Source of the DNA: Noviherbaspirillum_A sp963522035
GTDB lineage: Bacteria; Pseudomonadota; Gammaproteobacteria; Burkholderiales; Burkholderiaceae_D
Reading direction: 5' to 3'
Length of the DNA stretch: 5,445 nt
Assembly: GCA_963522035.1 (NCBI GenBank)
Contig: CAUQYP010000300.1
Location: 1 to 5,445 of the forward strand
The notes below the pieces were generated by a model. The model ran no database searches and was not told the origin of the DNA. It worked only from the letters and a program-made list of their open reading frames with translations. Position numbers and translations under genes: made by a program. Positions 1 to 5,445 of the stretch are shown piece by piece. Within the stretch, counting starts at the first letter, position 1. The number at the start of each line of letters is the position of its first letter.

Positions 1-168
1 AACGGGGATCCACGTCAAAAACCGCGTCAAAGGCAACGGCAACGGCAACGGCAACCGCAACCACAACTGCAACTGTCGCTGCGCGCAACAAGCAATATCG
101 CTTACAGGCCAGCTGGGCAAGTCAGCATGAAATTGCTCTAGCGGTAATGCCACGCTACCCGCCAAATC
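1..168. other. Non-coding left flank
   Basis: I see no gene here. Apart from the hexamer repeat at 32-85, the segment holds only the sequence downstream of the DUF1232 gene. A weak imperfect dyad at 141-162 lacks a T-tract. The left-most 31 bases are non-repetitive and too short to assign. Confidence 0.6.
32..85 (-). repeat. GGCAAC/GTTGCC hexamer array with GCGCAGCGACAG core (left copy)
   Basis: Seven hexamers run in one register from 32 to 73: GGCAAC four times, then CGCAAC, CACAAC and TGCAAC. They are followed by a core that reads GCGCAGCGACAG on the minus strand. Positions 64-85 are an exact 22-bp inverted match to 5338-5359 at the other end of the window, so this is a dispersed repeat rather than a chance microsatellite. 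It carries no open reading frame. Its function is unknown. Confidence 0.85.
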
Positions 169-477
169 TCAGGCGCGCCGCCAGAATGCCCACCTGGACA
201 GGAAACGCTCGCTCGCACCGCGCGCATCGGCCAGCGCCTGCGCCGGCATCAGTTTCAGCAGCGCCGGGATGCCGAACGCCAGCAAGGTAGCGTCATCCAG
301 CCATCCCAGCACCGGCAGCGCGTCCGGCACCAGGTCGATCGGGCTGACCAGGTAGACTGCCAGCAGGCCGGCGGCCAGCTTGACTGCCAGCGGCGTGGCA
401 GGGTTGCGGCAGGCGAACCAGAGTATGGTGACTTCGCGGCCAGCAAGCCTGGCAAGGCGGCGCAAACGACTGAACAT
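169..477 (-). CDS. DUF1232 (YkvA-family) small membrane protein
   Basis: This 102-residue protein matches the DUF1232 family of small membrane proteins, whose biochemical role is unknown. The family signature is clear: YLVSPIDLVPD at residues 42-52 and GWLDD at 58-62. Hydrophobic stretches at about 29-46 and 63-77 flank it, as expected for a short helical hairpin in the inner membrane. Both ends are rich in Arg. An in-frame ATG exists upstream at 540, giving 123 residues, but I chose the start at 477 for two reasons. It has a good AGGAG ribosome-binding site 8 bases upstream, and the extra 21 residues are polar, unlike the family, and lack such a site. A possible promoter at 526-554 would overlap the longer start. 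The gene is transcribed away from the enzyme operon and looks like a single-gene unit. Confidence 0.85.
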   Translation of the reverse strand: MFSRLRRLARLAGREVTILWFACRNPATPLAVKLAAGLLAVYLVSPIDLVPDALPVLGWLDDATLLAFGIPALLKLMPAQALADARGASERFLSRWAFWRRA

Positions 478-485
478 GGTCGGTA

Positions 486-490
486 CTCCT
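486..490 (-). promoter_or_regulatory. Ribosome-binding site that decides the DUF1232 start
   Basis: On the minus strand this reads AGGAG, 8 bases before the ATG at 477. The alternative ATG at 540 has no comparable site. Confidence 0.7.
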
Positions 491-525
491 GTAATTCTCA
501 CCCGCTGCCGGTCGGCCGCGTTCAC

Positions 526-554
526 CTTATCTGGGGCCATCCACGGAATTTAAA
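526..554 (-). promoter_or_regulatory. Possible sigma-70 promoter for the DUF1232 gene
   Basis: On the minus strand, TTTAAA (554-549, 4 of 6 matches to the -35 consensus) and GATAAG (531-526, 4 of 6 to the -10 consensus) are separated by exactly 17 bases. Transcription would start near 519, leaving a leader of about 40 bases before the ATG at 477. This is pattern matching by eye only, and hexamers this weak can arise by chance. Confidence 0.35.
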
Positions 555-635
555 GGGCTAGCTGCGCCAGATTGATACGGCTACCGAACATCAGGGCGAA
601 TAAAATCAGCGGATGGCATAATTCCAGCATCTAAC

Positions 636-641
636 AAGGAG
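636..641 (+). promoter_or_regulatory. Ribosome-binding site of the hydrolase gene
   Basis: AAGGAG lies 5 bases before the ATG at 647. It is a strong site and fixes the start of the first gene of the operon. Confidence 0.75.
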
Positions 642-646
642 ACCAC

Positions 647-1342
647 ATGGAGTATGCAATTGCCCCCCAGGCGCCTGTCGCCGTGCCCGTTGCCGGAACC
701 AGCCAGTTTTTCCCGGTGCGCCGCATCTATTGCGTCGGACGTAATTACGTTGAACATGCGAAGGAAATGGGACACAGCGGGCGCGAGGCGCCGTTCTTTT
801 TCATGAAGCCTGCCGATGCGCTGCTGGTCGTGCCGGCCGGCGCCACGGGCGAAATGGCTTACCCTGGCATGACGTCCGACCTGCACCATGAAATCGAACT
901 GGTCGTCGCCATCGGCAAGGGCGGGCGCGATATTGCCGCGGCCGATGCCGGCGCGCATATCTGGGGCTATGCGGTCGGCCTGGACATGACCCGGCGCGAC
1001 CTCCAGGGCGAGTCCAAGAAGCTCGGCCGTCCGTGGGACACGGGCAAGGGTTTCGACCAGTCGGCGCCGATTGCGCCCTTGCATCCGGTGGCGCAGACGG
1101 GGCTGATGGAAAAAGGGAATATCCGCCTCGACGTCAATGGCGCACCCCGGCAGAACAGCGACATCGGCAAGCTGATCTGGAATGTTGCCGAGACCATCGA
1201 GCACTTGTCCCGCTATTTCGAACTGCAGCCGGGCGACCTGATTTTTACCGGAACGCCCGAGGGCGTCGCCGCGGTGCAGAAGGGCGATCTTCTCGAAGGC
1301 GCGGTCGAGGGACTGACCGACTTGCGGGTGAAAGTCGTCTGA
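647..1342 (+). CDS. Fumarylacetoacetate hydrolase-family protein (fumarylpyruvate or fumarylacetoacetate hydrolase)
   Basis: This 231-residue cytoplasmic enzyme has the FAH fold and splits a C-C bond in acylpyruvate-type substrates using a divalent metal. Visible family signatures are CVGRNYVEHAKE at 29-40, HHEIELVVAIG at 80-90 (E82 and E84 are the expected metal ligands), GYAVGLDMTRRDLQ at 107-120 (D113 is the third ligand), KGFD at 134-137 and TGTPEGV at 201-207. Length and motifs match the short FAHD1/NagK-like branch (about 190-230 residues) rather than the long eukaryotic FAH of about 420. The gene is followed directly by a maleylacetoacetate isomerase, which supports a role at the end of homogentisate or gentisate degradation, giving fumarate plus acetoacetate or pyruvate. 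Sequence alone does not separate those two substrates, so no symbol is given; NagK-like fumarylpyruvate hydrolase is a good alternative name. All expected active-site residues appear present. Confidence 0.9.
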   Translation: MEYAIAPQAPVAVPVAGTSQFFPVRRIYCVGRNYVEHAKEMGHSGREAPFFFMKPADALLVVPAGATGEMAYPGMTSDLHHEIELVVAIGKGGRDIAAADAGAHIWGYAVGLDMTRRDLQGESKKLGRPWDTGKGFDQSAPIAPLHPVAQTGLMEKGNIRLDVNGAPRQNSDIGKLIWNVAETIEHLSRYFELQPGDLIFTGTPEGVAAVQKGDLLEGAVEGLTDLRVKVV

Positions 1343-2007
1343 TGAGCCTGAAACTCTATACCTACTTCCGCAGTTCGGCCGCTTACCGCGTGCGTATTGC
1401 GCTGAACCTGAAGGGGCTGGACGTCGACATGGCGCCCATCCACCTGCTCAGGCAGGGCGGCGAGCAGCTGGGGGAAGCCTACCGCAGCATCAATCCCGAA
1501 GCCCTGGTGCCGGCACTGGTCGACGAGAGTGGCGAGGAGGGCGCACAGGTGCTGACGCAGTCGCTGGCGATCATCGAGTACCTGGATGAAATGTACCCGG
1601 AACCGCCATTGCTGCCGTCGGCGCCGCTGGACCGCGCCTATGTGCGCGGTGTTGCTCTGGCCATCGCCTGCGACATCCATCCGCTCAATAACCTGCGGGT
1701 CCTGCGCTACCTGGTGCGGGAGCTGGGTGTCAGCGAAGACGCGAAAAACACCTGGTACCGGCACTGGTGCGAGAGCGGTCTGGCGGCCCTTGAAAAACGC
1801 ATCGCCAGCGATGGCCGCGCCGGCAAGTTTTGCCTGGGCGATACGCCAACGCTGGCCGACTGTTGCCTGGTGCCGCAGCTTGCCAATGCGCGCCGGCTCA
1901 ATGTCGACCTGTCGGGCATGCCGACACTGTTGCGCATCGAAGAAAATTGCGTGCAGCTCGACGCCTTTGTCCAGGCCGAGCCGGCCCGCCAGCCGGACGC
2001 CGAATAA
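1342..2007 (+). CDS. maiA: Maleylacetoacetate (maleylpyruvate) isomerase, zeta-class GST
   Basis: This 221-residue glutathione-dependent cytoplasmic enzyme isomerises maleylacetoacetate, or maleylpyruvate, to the fumaryl form. The N-terminal thioredoxin-like domain shows the zeta-class signature SSAAYRVRIAL at 11-21. The usual SSC.W form is replaced here by SSAAY, a variant I believe is common in bacterial MaiA. NPEALVPAL at 51-59 carries the cis-Pro P57, and QSLAIIEYL at 73-81 is the glutathione-contact strand and helix. The helical C-terminal domain has DIHPLNNLRVLRYL at 111-124 and GDTPTLADCCLVPQ further on. The ATG shares its A with the TGA stop of the hydrolase gene, so translation is probably coupled; no strong separate ribosome-binding site is seen. 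A longer in-frame start at 1033 lies inside the hydrolase gene and is rejected. The product feeds the upstream hydrolase directly. Confidence 0.93.
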   Translation: MSLKLYTYFRSSAAYRVRIALNLKGLDVDMAPIHLLRQGGEQLGEAYRSINPEALVPALVDESGEEGAQVLTQSLAIIEYLDEMYPEPPLLPSAPLDRAYVRGVALAIACDIHPLNNLRVLRYLVRELGVSEDAKNTWYRHWCESGLAALEKRIASDGRAGKFCLGDTPTLADCCLVPQLANARRLNVDLSGMPTLLRIEENCVQLDAFVQAEPARQPDAE

Positions 2008-2031
2008 GCGTCCAGCGTCTTACCCGCAACG

Positions 2032-2496
2032 TTAATAGCGGTAGACCCGTCCGTTATCCACGCGGACGCGATTGCCGATATTGAGGTCGCCGATCGATTC
2101 CTGGGTATAGGTCTGGTAGGCGCCGTTATCCAGGCGTACGCCGATCTGGTACGCGGAGGCCTGGGTCGTGCGCTTTTCTATCTGGTTGCCGGCGACTGCG
2201 CCGCCGATGACACCGGCTGCGGTAGCCAGGCCACGTCCGGTACCACCGCCGACCTGGTTGCCCAGCAGTCCGCCCACCAGGCCGCCGACGACGGTGCCGG
2301 CGCCGATGCCGCCGGGACCGCTCGGGGCATTGACCACCTGGATCGAGTCCACCACGCCGTAGCTGGCGTAGACGCCTTGCTGGCCGGCAGGAGCGGGATA
2401 GGGCGATGACGCCTGCGGATAGCCGGGTGCTGCGCATCCAGCAGCGAACGTGGATGCGGCGAGAAGTGCGGTAATGGCGATGCGATTTGTGTTCAT
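2032..2496 (-). CDS. Glycine-zipper outer-membrane lipoprotein (17 kDa surface antigen / SlyB-like)
   Basis: This 154-residue protein begins with a lipoprotein signal peptide: a basic N-terminus, a hydrophobic run at about 6-19, and FAAGC with the acylated Cys at 21. The lipobox is slightly off consensus because Ala, not Leu, sits at -3. A Pro/Ser/Gln-rich linker follows (22-45). Residues 60-103 are a glycine zipper with many G-x-x-x-G spacings, the form seen in the Rickettsia 17 kDa antigen/SlyB group, predicted to make a membrane hairpin. The C-terminal part (115-154), with RLDNGAYQTYTQ and NRVRVDNGRVYRY, resembles the small beta domain of these proteins. The role is probably envelope integrity, but this is inferred from the family. 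The gene is convergent with maiA (24-base gap) and divergent from the ATPase gene. Its consensus ribosome-binding site suggests strong translation. Confidence 0.9.
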   Translation of the reverse strand: MNTNRIAITALLAASTFAAGCAAPGYPQASSPYPAPAGQQGVYASYGVVDSIQVVNAPSGPGGIGAGTVVGGLVGGLLGNQVGGGTGRGLATAAGVIGGAVAGNQIEKRTTQASAYQIGVRLDNGAYQTYTQESIGDLNIGNRVRVDNGRVYRY

Positions 2497-2500
2497 GGAA

Positions 2501-2508
2501 CCTCCTTA
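2501..2508 (-). promoter_or_regulatory. Full-consensus Shine-Dalgarno of the lipoprotein gene
   Basis: On the minus strand this reads TAAGGAGG, followed by TTCC and the ATG at 2496. It is an essentially perfect complement to the 16S rRNA 3' end and suggests an abundantly translated lipoprotein. It also confirms the start and rules out the longer overlapping reading frame that begins at 2644. Confidence 0.8.
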
Positions 2509-2607
2509 TTTCGTTGACGTAGCCTAACTTCTTGCGCGCGTATGGTCTGTACGCCATCGAACAGAGTCCTATGGCGGTATGCGTCGCAGCCTTTGTGTTG
2601 AGCAAAT

Positions 2608-2622
2608 AGTCACACTGTGACT
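2608..2622. promoter_or_regulatory. Perfect 7-bp dyad, candidate operator
   Basis: AGTCACA-C-TGTGACT is a perfect palindrome with a one-base centre at 2615, inside the 271-base region between the divergent lipoprotein and ATPase genes. A one-base loop cannot form an RNA hairpin well, so a dimeric DNA-binding protein is the likelier reader. It has TGTGA/TCACA halves in the reverse order of a CRP site. The regulator is not recognised. Confidence 0.45.
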
Positions 2623-2640
2623 TTTTGTGCCCGATAACCG

Positions 2641-2652
2641 TCACTACAGTGA
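2641..2652. promoter_or_regulatory. Second dyad, TCACT-AC-AGTGA, candidate operator
   Basis: This is a perfect 5-bp inverted repeat around a two-base centre at 2646.5, with half-sites similar to those of the dyad at 2608-2622. The centres are 31.5 bp apart, about three helical turns, so both would lie on the same face of the DNA. Function is inferred only. Confidence 0.35.
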
Positions 2653-2679
2653 ACGTTTATCGACCGAACAATCTGTCTG

Positions 2680-2694
2680 TGCTTCACCGAAGCA
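2680..2694. promoter_or_regulatory. Small hairpin TGCTTC-ACC-GAAGCA in the ATPase leader
   Basis: This is a perfect 6-bp stem with a three-base loop, 73 bases before the ATPase ATG and upstream of its ribosome-binding site. The plus strand has no T-tract after it. On the minus strand it would be followed by CAGACAG, again no T-tract, so a terminator is unlikely. It may be a leader structure or part of a DNA site. Confidence 0.35.
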
Positions 2695-2767
2695 ATAAAG
2701 TTCGTTAAAGTGGGTATCGCCGCGTCAATCGAGCATCCTCCAGCCCGAACAGCACCACAGGACAATC

Positions 2768-5152
2768 ATGATCACCGACTTCGAATGGCCCATCCCACCG
2801 CATTTCACTCTCGCTGCGGGCTCGTCGGGGCTTGAGTCGGCGGTGCTGGCGTTGACGGATGGACGGCGTGAAACTGGTGCCCTGGTCAGGCTGGACCCTG
2901 CCAACAGCCTGGTGGAATTCATGCCGCAAAAGGCGCCACTGACCCGGCAGTTCGGCTTCCAGGACTTCAAGAGCCTTCGGTTGACGCGGCCTATCGGCTT
3001 GAAGCGCCTCGAACTCGATCCGGAAGGCAAGCTGAACTCGGCCGATGTCAGCCTGCGCCAGCGCTGTGTCGTCAATTTCAAGGATGGCGACACCCTGATG
3101 TCCGAGACCATCGGTCACGTGGAGCACAAGTTCGGACTGTTCCTTTTCCTGTGCAGTTATGGCGACGACGTGTTGCGCTGGTTCATCCCGGCCAGCGCCA
3201 TCGCCAGCTACCAGATCGGCGAGCAGCTTGGCCAGATGCTGGTGGACGAAAAACTCGCTACCCAGGCCGAGGTGGACCTTGGCCTGAAGAAACAGGAAGC
3301 GCTGCGCTCGCAAAAGCTCGGCGACTACCTGCAGAAGCAGCAAATCGTCACCCAGGCGCAAGTGGAAAAGGCGCTCCAGCACCAGAAGGAAATGCCCCAT
3401 ATCCGGCTGGGGGAAGCGTTGCTGCAGGAAAGCCTGATTACCGTCGCGCAACTCGAGGAAGCGCTGTCGCTGCAGTCGCACGACCGCAAGACGCACCTAG
3501 GCGAGATCCTGGTCGAGATGGATGTCGTCAATCGCGAGACCATACGCCGCGTGCTGGCGCAGAAACTGGGCATTCCGCTGGTCAGCCTGCGCAAGTTCGA
3601 CTTCGACCTGAACCTGATCAAGTCGGTGCCGGCAGACCTGGTGCGCAAGCACCAGATCATGCCGCTCTACCGGACCGACACCCGGATGGTCGTTGCGCTG
3701 GAAAATCCGCTTGCCCTCGAAGGGCTGCAGGCGCTGAGTTTCTACATCAAGCTGAAAATCGACCCGGTCATGGCGTCGGTGGACGACCTGAGCATGTCGA
3801 TCAAGAAGTTCTACGGCAGCCAGGGGAGCCGCGAGAGCATGGAAGACCTGGTGTTCGAACTCGGCGGCGCCGAGCAGGCTTCGTCGCCTGCCGCGCTCGG
3901 CCTGTCCGACGATGTGTCGGAGTCCGACAACACGCTGGTGCGCCTGGTCAACAAGATCATCATGGATGCCTACGAGGAAGGGGCGTCGGACATCCATATC
4001 GAAACGATGAAGGGCAACCGTCCGACCCGGGTACGCTTCCGCAAGGACGGCGCGATGTCGCATTACTCGGACGTGCCGGCAAACTTTCGCAATGCGCTGG
4101 TATCGCGGCTGAAGATCATGAGCCGGCTGGACATCTCCGAGAAGCGGCGTTCGCAGGACGGCAAGATGGACTTCGGCCAGTTTGGCCCGGCACGGTTCGA
4201 GCTCAGGGTGCTGACCATTCCGACCACCGAAGGCCTGGAAGACGTCGTCATGCGTATCCTTGCGGCGCCAAAGGCCGTGTCGATGGATACCCTGGGCCTG
4301 TCCGCCTACGCGATGGCGGGGCTGAAGAAATTTGCCGGGAGTCCGCACGGCCTGGTGTTCGTCTGCGGGCCGACCGGCTCGGGCAAGACCACTACGCTGC
4401 ATTCCATCCTTTCCTACATCAATACGCCGGACCGCAAGATCTGGACAGTCGAGGACCCGGTGGAGATCACGCAGGACGGCCTGCGCCAGGTCCAGGTGCA
4501 GCCGCGCATAGACTGGACCTTCGCCGCCGTGCTGCGCAGCTTCCTGCGGGCCGACCCGGACGTCATCATGGTGGGCGAGACGCGCGACCAGGAAACGGCG
4601 CGCACGGTAATCGAGGCATCGCTGACCGGCCACCTGGTGTTCTCGACCATGCACACCAACAGCGCCGCCGAAAGTGTGGTGCGCCTGCTCGACCTCGGCC
4701 TCGATCCGTTCAACTTCGGCGACGCGCTGCTGGGCGTGGTGGGCCAGCGCCTGGCGCGCCGGCTGTGCGCTGCCTGCCGCATCGCGTATACCGCCGACGA
4801 AGAGGAACTGGCGAAACTGGCCTATGAATACTGCGTCGACACGCCGCTGAAGACCGACAACGTTCTTGCCGGATGGCGCAAGGTGCATGCCGGCCCGGAT
4901 GGCGGCATCACCCTGCACAAGGCGCAGGGCTGCGAGGAATGCAATGGCAGCGGCTACAAGGGCCGCCTTGGGGTGCATGAGCTGCTGATCAATACGTCGG
5001 CGGTCAAGCGCAAGATCATGGCGCGCGCCAATGTCAGCGAAATCACCGAACAGGCGATGCTGGAAGGCATGGCGACGCTACGGCAGGACGGCATTGCCAA
5101 GGTCCTGCAGGGCCTGACGGATTGGGAACAGGTGCGGGCGATCTCGGTATAG
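2768..5152 (+). CDS. GspE/PilB-family secretion or pilus ATPase with repeat-rich N-terminal half
   Basis: This 794-residue protein is long for a GspE/PilB ATPase (usually about 500-570). Residues 1-148 are beta-rich and unassigned, perhaps two related small domains. Residues 153-266 hold four LG repeats, with LG at 154, 184, 214 and 244, resembling MshEN cyclic-di-GMP-binding repeats. A GspE N-terminal (N2-like) domain follows at about 267-348, then an acidic linker to about 385. The motor has RVRFRKDG at 421-428, Walker A GPTGSGKTT at 534-542, the Asp box VEDPVE at 561-566, the Walker B segment DPDVIMVGETRD at 596-607 (GETRD in place of the usual GEIRD), the His box STMHTN at 626-631 and zinc cysteines C667, C670, C722 and C725. 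It should power assembly or secretion at the inner membrane. The ATG has AGGA 5 bases upstream. No pilus genes adjoin it, so the partner machine is unknown. Confidence 0.93.
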   Translation: MITDFEWPIPPHFTLAAGSSGLESAVLALTDGRRETGALVRLDPANSLVEFMPQKAPLTRQFGFQDFKSLRLTRPIGLKRLELDPEGKLNSADVSLRQRCVVNFKDGDTLMSETIGHVEHKFGLFLFLCSYGDDVLRWFIPASAIASYQIGEQLGQMLVDEKLATQAEVDLGLKKQEALRSQKLGDYLQKQQIVTQAQVEKALQHQKEMPHIRLGEALLQESLITVAQLEEALSLQSHDRKTHLGEILVEMDVVNRETIRRVLAQKLGIPLVSLRKFDFDLNLIKSVPADLVRKHQIMPLYRTDTRMVVALENPLALEGLQALSFYIKLKIDPVMASVDDLSMSIKKFYGSQGSRESMEDLVFELGGAEQASSPAALGLSDDVSESDNTLVRLVNKIIMDAYEEGASDIHIETMKGNRPTRVRFRKDGAMSHYSDVPANFRNALVSRLKIMSRLDISEKRRSQDGKMDFGQFGPARFELRVLTIPTTEGLEDVVMRILAAPKAVSMDTLGLSAYAMAGLKKFAGSPHGLVFVCGPTGSGKTTTLHSILSYINTPDRKIWTVEDPVEITQDGLRQVQVQPRIDWTFAAVLRSFLRADPDVIMVGETRDQETARTVIEASLTGHLVFSTMHTNSAAESVVRLLDLGLDPFNFGDALLGVVGQRLARRLCAACRIAYTADEEELAKLAYEYCVDTPLKTDNVLAGWRKVHAGPDGGITLHKAQGCEECNGSGYKGRLGVHELLINTSAVKRKIMARANVSEITEQAMLEGMATLRQDGIAKVLQGLTDWEQVRAISV

Positions 5153-5160
5153 GTTGGTTC

Positions 5161-5193
5161 GGCCTGGAGCATTTTCATGCTGGCCTGCTTTAT
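5161..5193 (+). terminator. Possible weak terminator after the ATPase gene
   Basis: Nine bases after the stop, GGCC(TGG)AGCAT pairs with ATGCTGGCC around a TTTC loop (5161-5185). The stem has a three-base bulge, and the tail TGCTTTAT has only a short T-run. It is a weak intrinsic-terminator candidate. The much larger palindrome at 5224-5331 could do this job instead. Confidence 0.35.
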
Positions 5194-5227
5194 ACCAATC
5201 CCAAGTTATAAAGTGCCACGAATATTC

Positions 5228-5258
5228 GTAGGGTGTAATAACCGGAGGGCATTACACC
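5228..5258 (+). repeat. REP-like element, left (GTAG head plus hairpin)
   Basis: A GTAG head at 5228-5231 is followed at once by GGTGTAAT (5232-5239), an 11-base loop and ATTACACC (5251-5258). A GTAG or GGAG tetranucleotide 5' of an imperfect palindrome is the known REP hallmark. Confidence 0.75.
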
Positions 5259-5296
5259 ATTGGTCGATCATCAACCGGCTCCAATGATCGACGATT

Positions 5297-5327
5297 GGTG
5301 TAATGCGCTTTGCTTATTACACCCTAC
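5297..5327 (-). repeat. REP-like element, right (inverted copy)
   Basis: Read on the minus strand, it has a GTAG head (5327-5324), GGTGTAAT (5323-5316), an 11-base loop AAGCAAAGCGC, and ATTACACC (5304-5297). Stem and loop length equal those of the left unit, but the loop sequence differs (the left loop is AACCGGAGGGC). Confidence 0.75.
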
Positions 5328-5334
5328 GAATCTC

Positions 5335-5445
<111 letters not shown>

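Larger units (their letters stand above)
5224..5331. repeat. BIME: 108-bp near-palindrome of two inverted REP-like elements
   Basis: The outer 18 bases of each arm (5224-5241 and 5314-5331) are exact inverted copies. Counting by hand, 42 of the 54 mirrored positions are complementary around the centre at 5277.5. Inner matches lie at 5249-5259 with 5296-5306 and at 5264-5271 with 5284-5291. Each arm is itself a REP-like unit. It has the layout of REP elements mobilised by TnpA-REP (RAYT) transposases, but no such transposase is in the window. It may also act as a transcription end for the ATPase gene. Confidence 0.85.

Noticed and set aside
141..162. GCGGTA...TACCCGC dyad just downstream of the DUF1232 gene
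   Set aside because: It has a bulged six-pair stem, a nine-base loop and no T-tract on the minus strand. It is too weak to call a terminator.
478..540. Longer start of the DUF1232 gene at 540
   Set aside because: No ribosome-binding site is present there, the added residues are polar and unlike the family, and the start at 477 has AGGAG at good spacing.
617..622. CATAAT as a -10 box for the hydrolase operon
   Set aside because: No -35-like hexamer lies 16-18 bases upstream, so a sigma-70 promoter cannot be supported from sequence alone.
581..1204. 207-codon minus-strand frame opposite the hydrolase gene
   Set aside because: It lies entirely antisense to the FAH-family motifs and its upstream divergent region, with no ribosome-binding site or family resemblance.
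2005..2022. Imperfect dyad TAAGCG...CGTCTTA between maiA and the lipoprotein gene
   Set aside because: The stem is short and bulged with no T-tract, so it is not a credible bidirectional terminator.
2609..2621. CRP-type binding site
   Set aside because: The half-sites are TCACA then TGTGA with one base between, the reverse order of the TGTGA-N6-TCACA CRP site, so it is left as an unassigned dyad.
3151..4827. 558-codon plus-strand frame overlapping the ATPase
   Set aside because: The product is Arg/Gly/Pro/Ala-rich, low in hydrophobic pattern and without motifs, typical of an out-of-frame shadow. The ATPase frame is unbroken, so it is not a frameshifted half.
3497..4978. 493-codon open frame on the minus strand inside the ATPase gene
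   Set aside because: It is antisense to a clear ATPase with all family motifs. The translation has no recognisable domain, and its length is explained by the GC-rich codon pattern of the real gene.

Overview
The window is GC-rich DNA whose gene content and codon use fit a betaproteobacterium. The style of the proteins and the GTTGCC-type hexamer repeats suggest Oxalobacteraceae (Massilia, Duganella or Janthinobacterium type), but this is inference; no marker gene is present to settle it. Five protein genes are supported, and all appear intact. No tRNA, rRNA, transposase or CRISPR array is seen.

Layout. Positions 1-168 hold no gene, only a degenerate GGCAAC hexamer array and its associated core. 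Next is a small membrane protein of the DUF1232 (YkvA) family on the minus strand (169-477). A divergent intergenic region (478-646) leads to a two-gene plus-strand operon: a fumarylacetoacetate/fumarylpyruvate hydrolase-family enzyme (647-1342) and a maleylacetoacetate isomerase (1342-2007). Their stop and start codons share one base. The two enzymes catalyse the last two steps of ring-cleavage pathways for homogentisate or gentisate: isomerisation of the maleyl product, then hydrolysis to fumarate plus acetoacetate or pyruvate. The ring-cleaving dioxygenase is not in the window.

Convergent to this operon, with only 24 bases between, is a minus-strand glycine-zipper outer-membrane lipoprotein (2032-2496). 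It shares a 271-base divergent region, containing several dyads, with the largest gene (2768-5152). That gene encodes a 794-residue GspE/PilB-type secretion or pilus ATPase. It has a complete C-terminal motor with Walker A, Walker B, Asp and His boxes and a four-cysteine zinc site. In front of the motor lies an unusual N-terminal half: about 148 residues of beta-rich sequence, then four LG repeats at an exact 30-residue period that resemble MshEN cyclic-di-GMP-binding repeats with their glycines lost. No other pilus or secretion genes are beside it.

Positions 5153-5445 are non-coding but structured. They hold a weak hairpin after the ATPase stop, an AT-rich patch, a 108-bp near-palindrome formed by two inverted REP-like elements with GTAG heads (a BIME), and a nested repeat (core plus GTTGCC hexamers) running off the right edge. 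The same core occurs inverted near the left edge, so one dispersed repeat family brackets the whole window.

The points most worth following up are the ATPase architecture, the REP pair, the bracketing hexamer repeats, and the paired dyads upstream of the ATPase.
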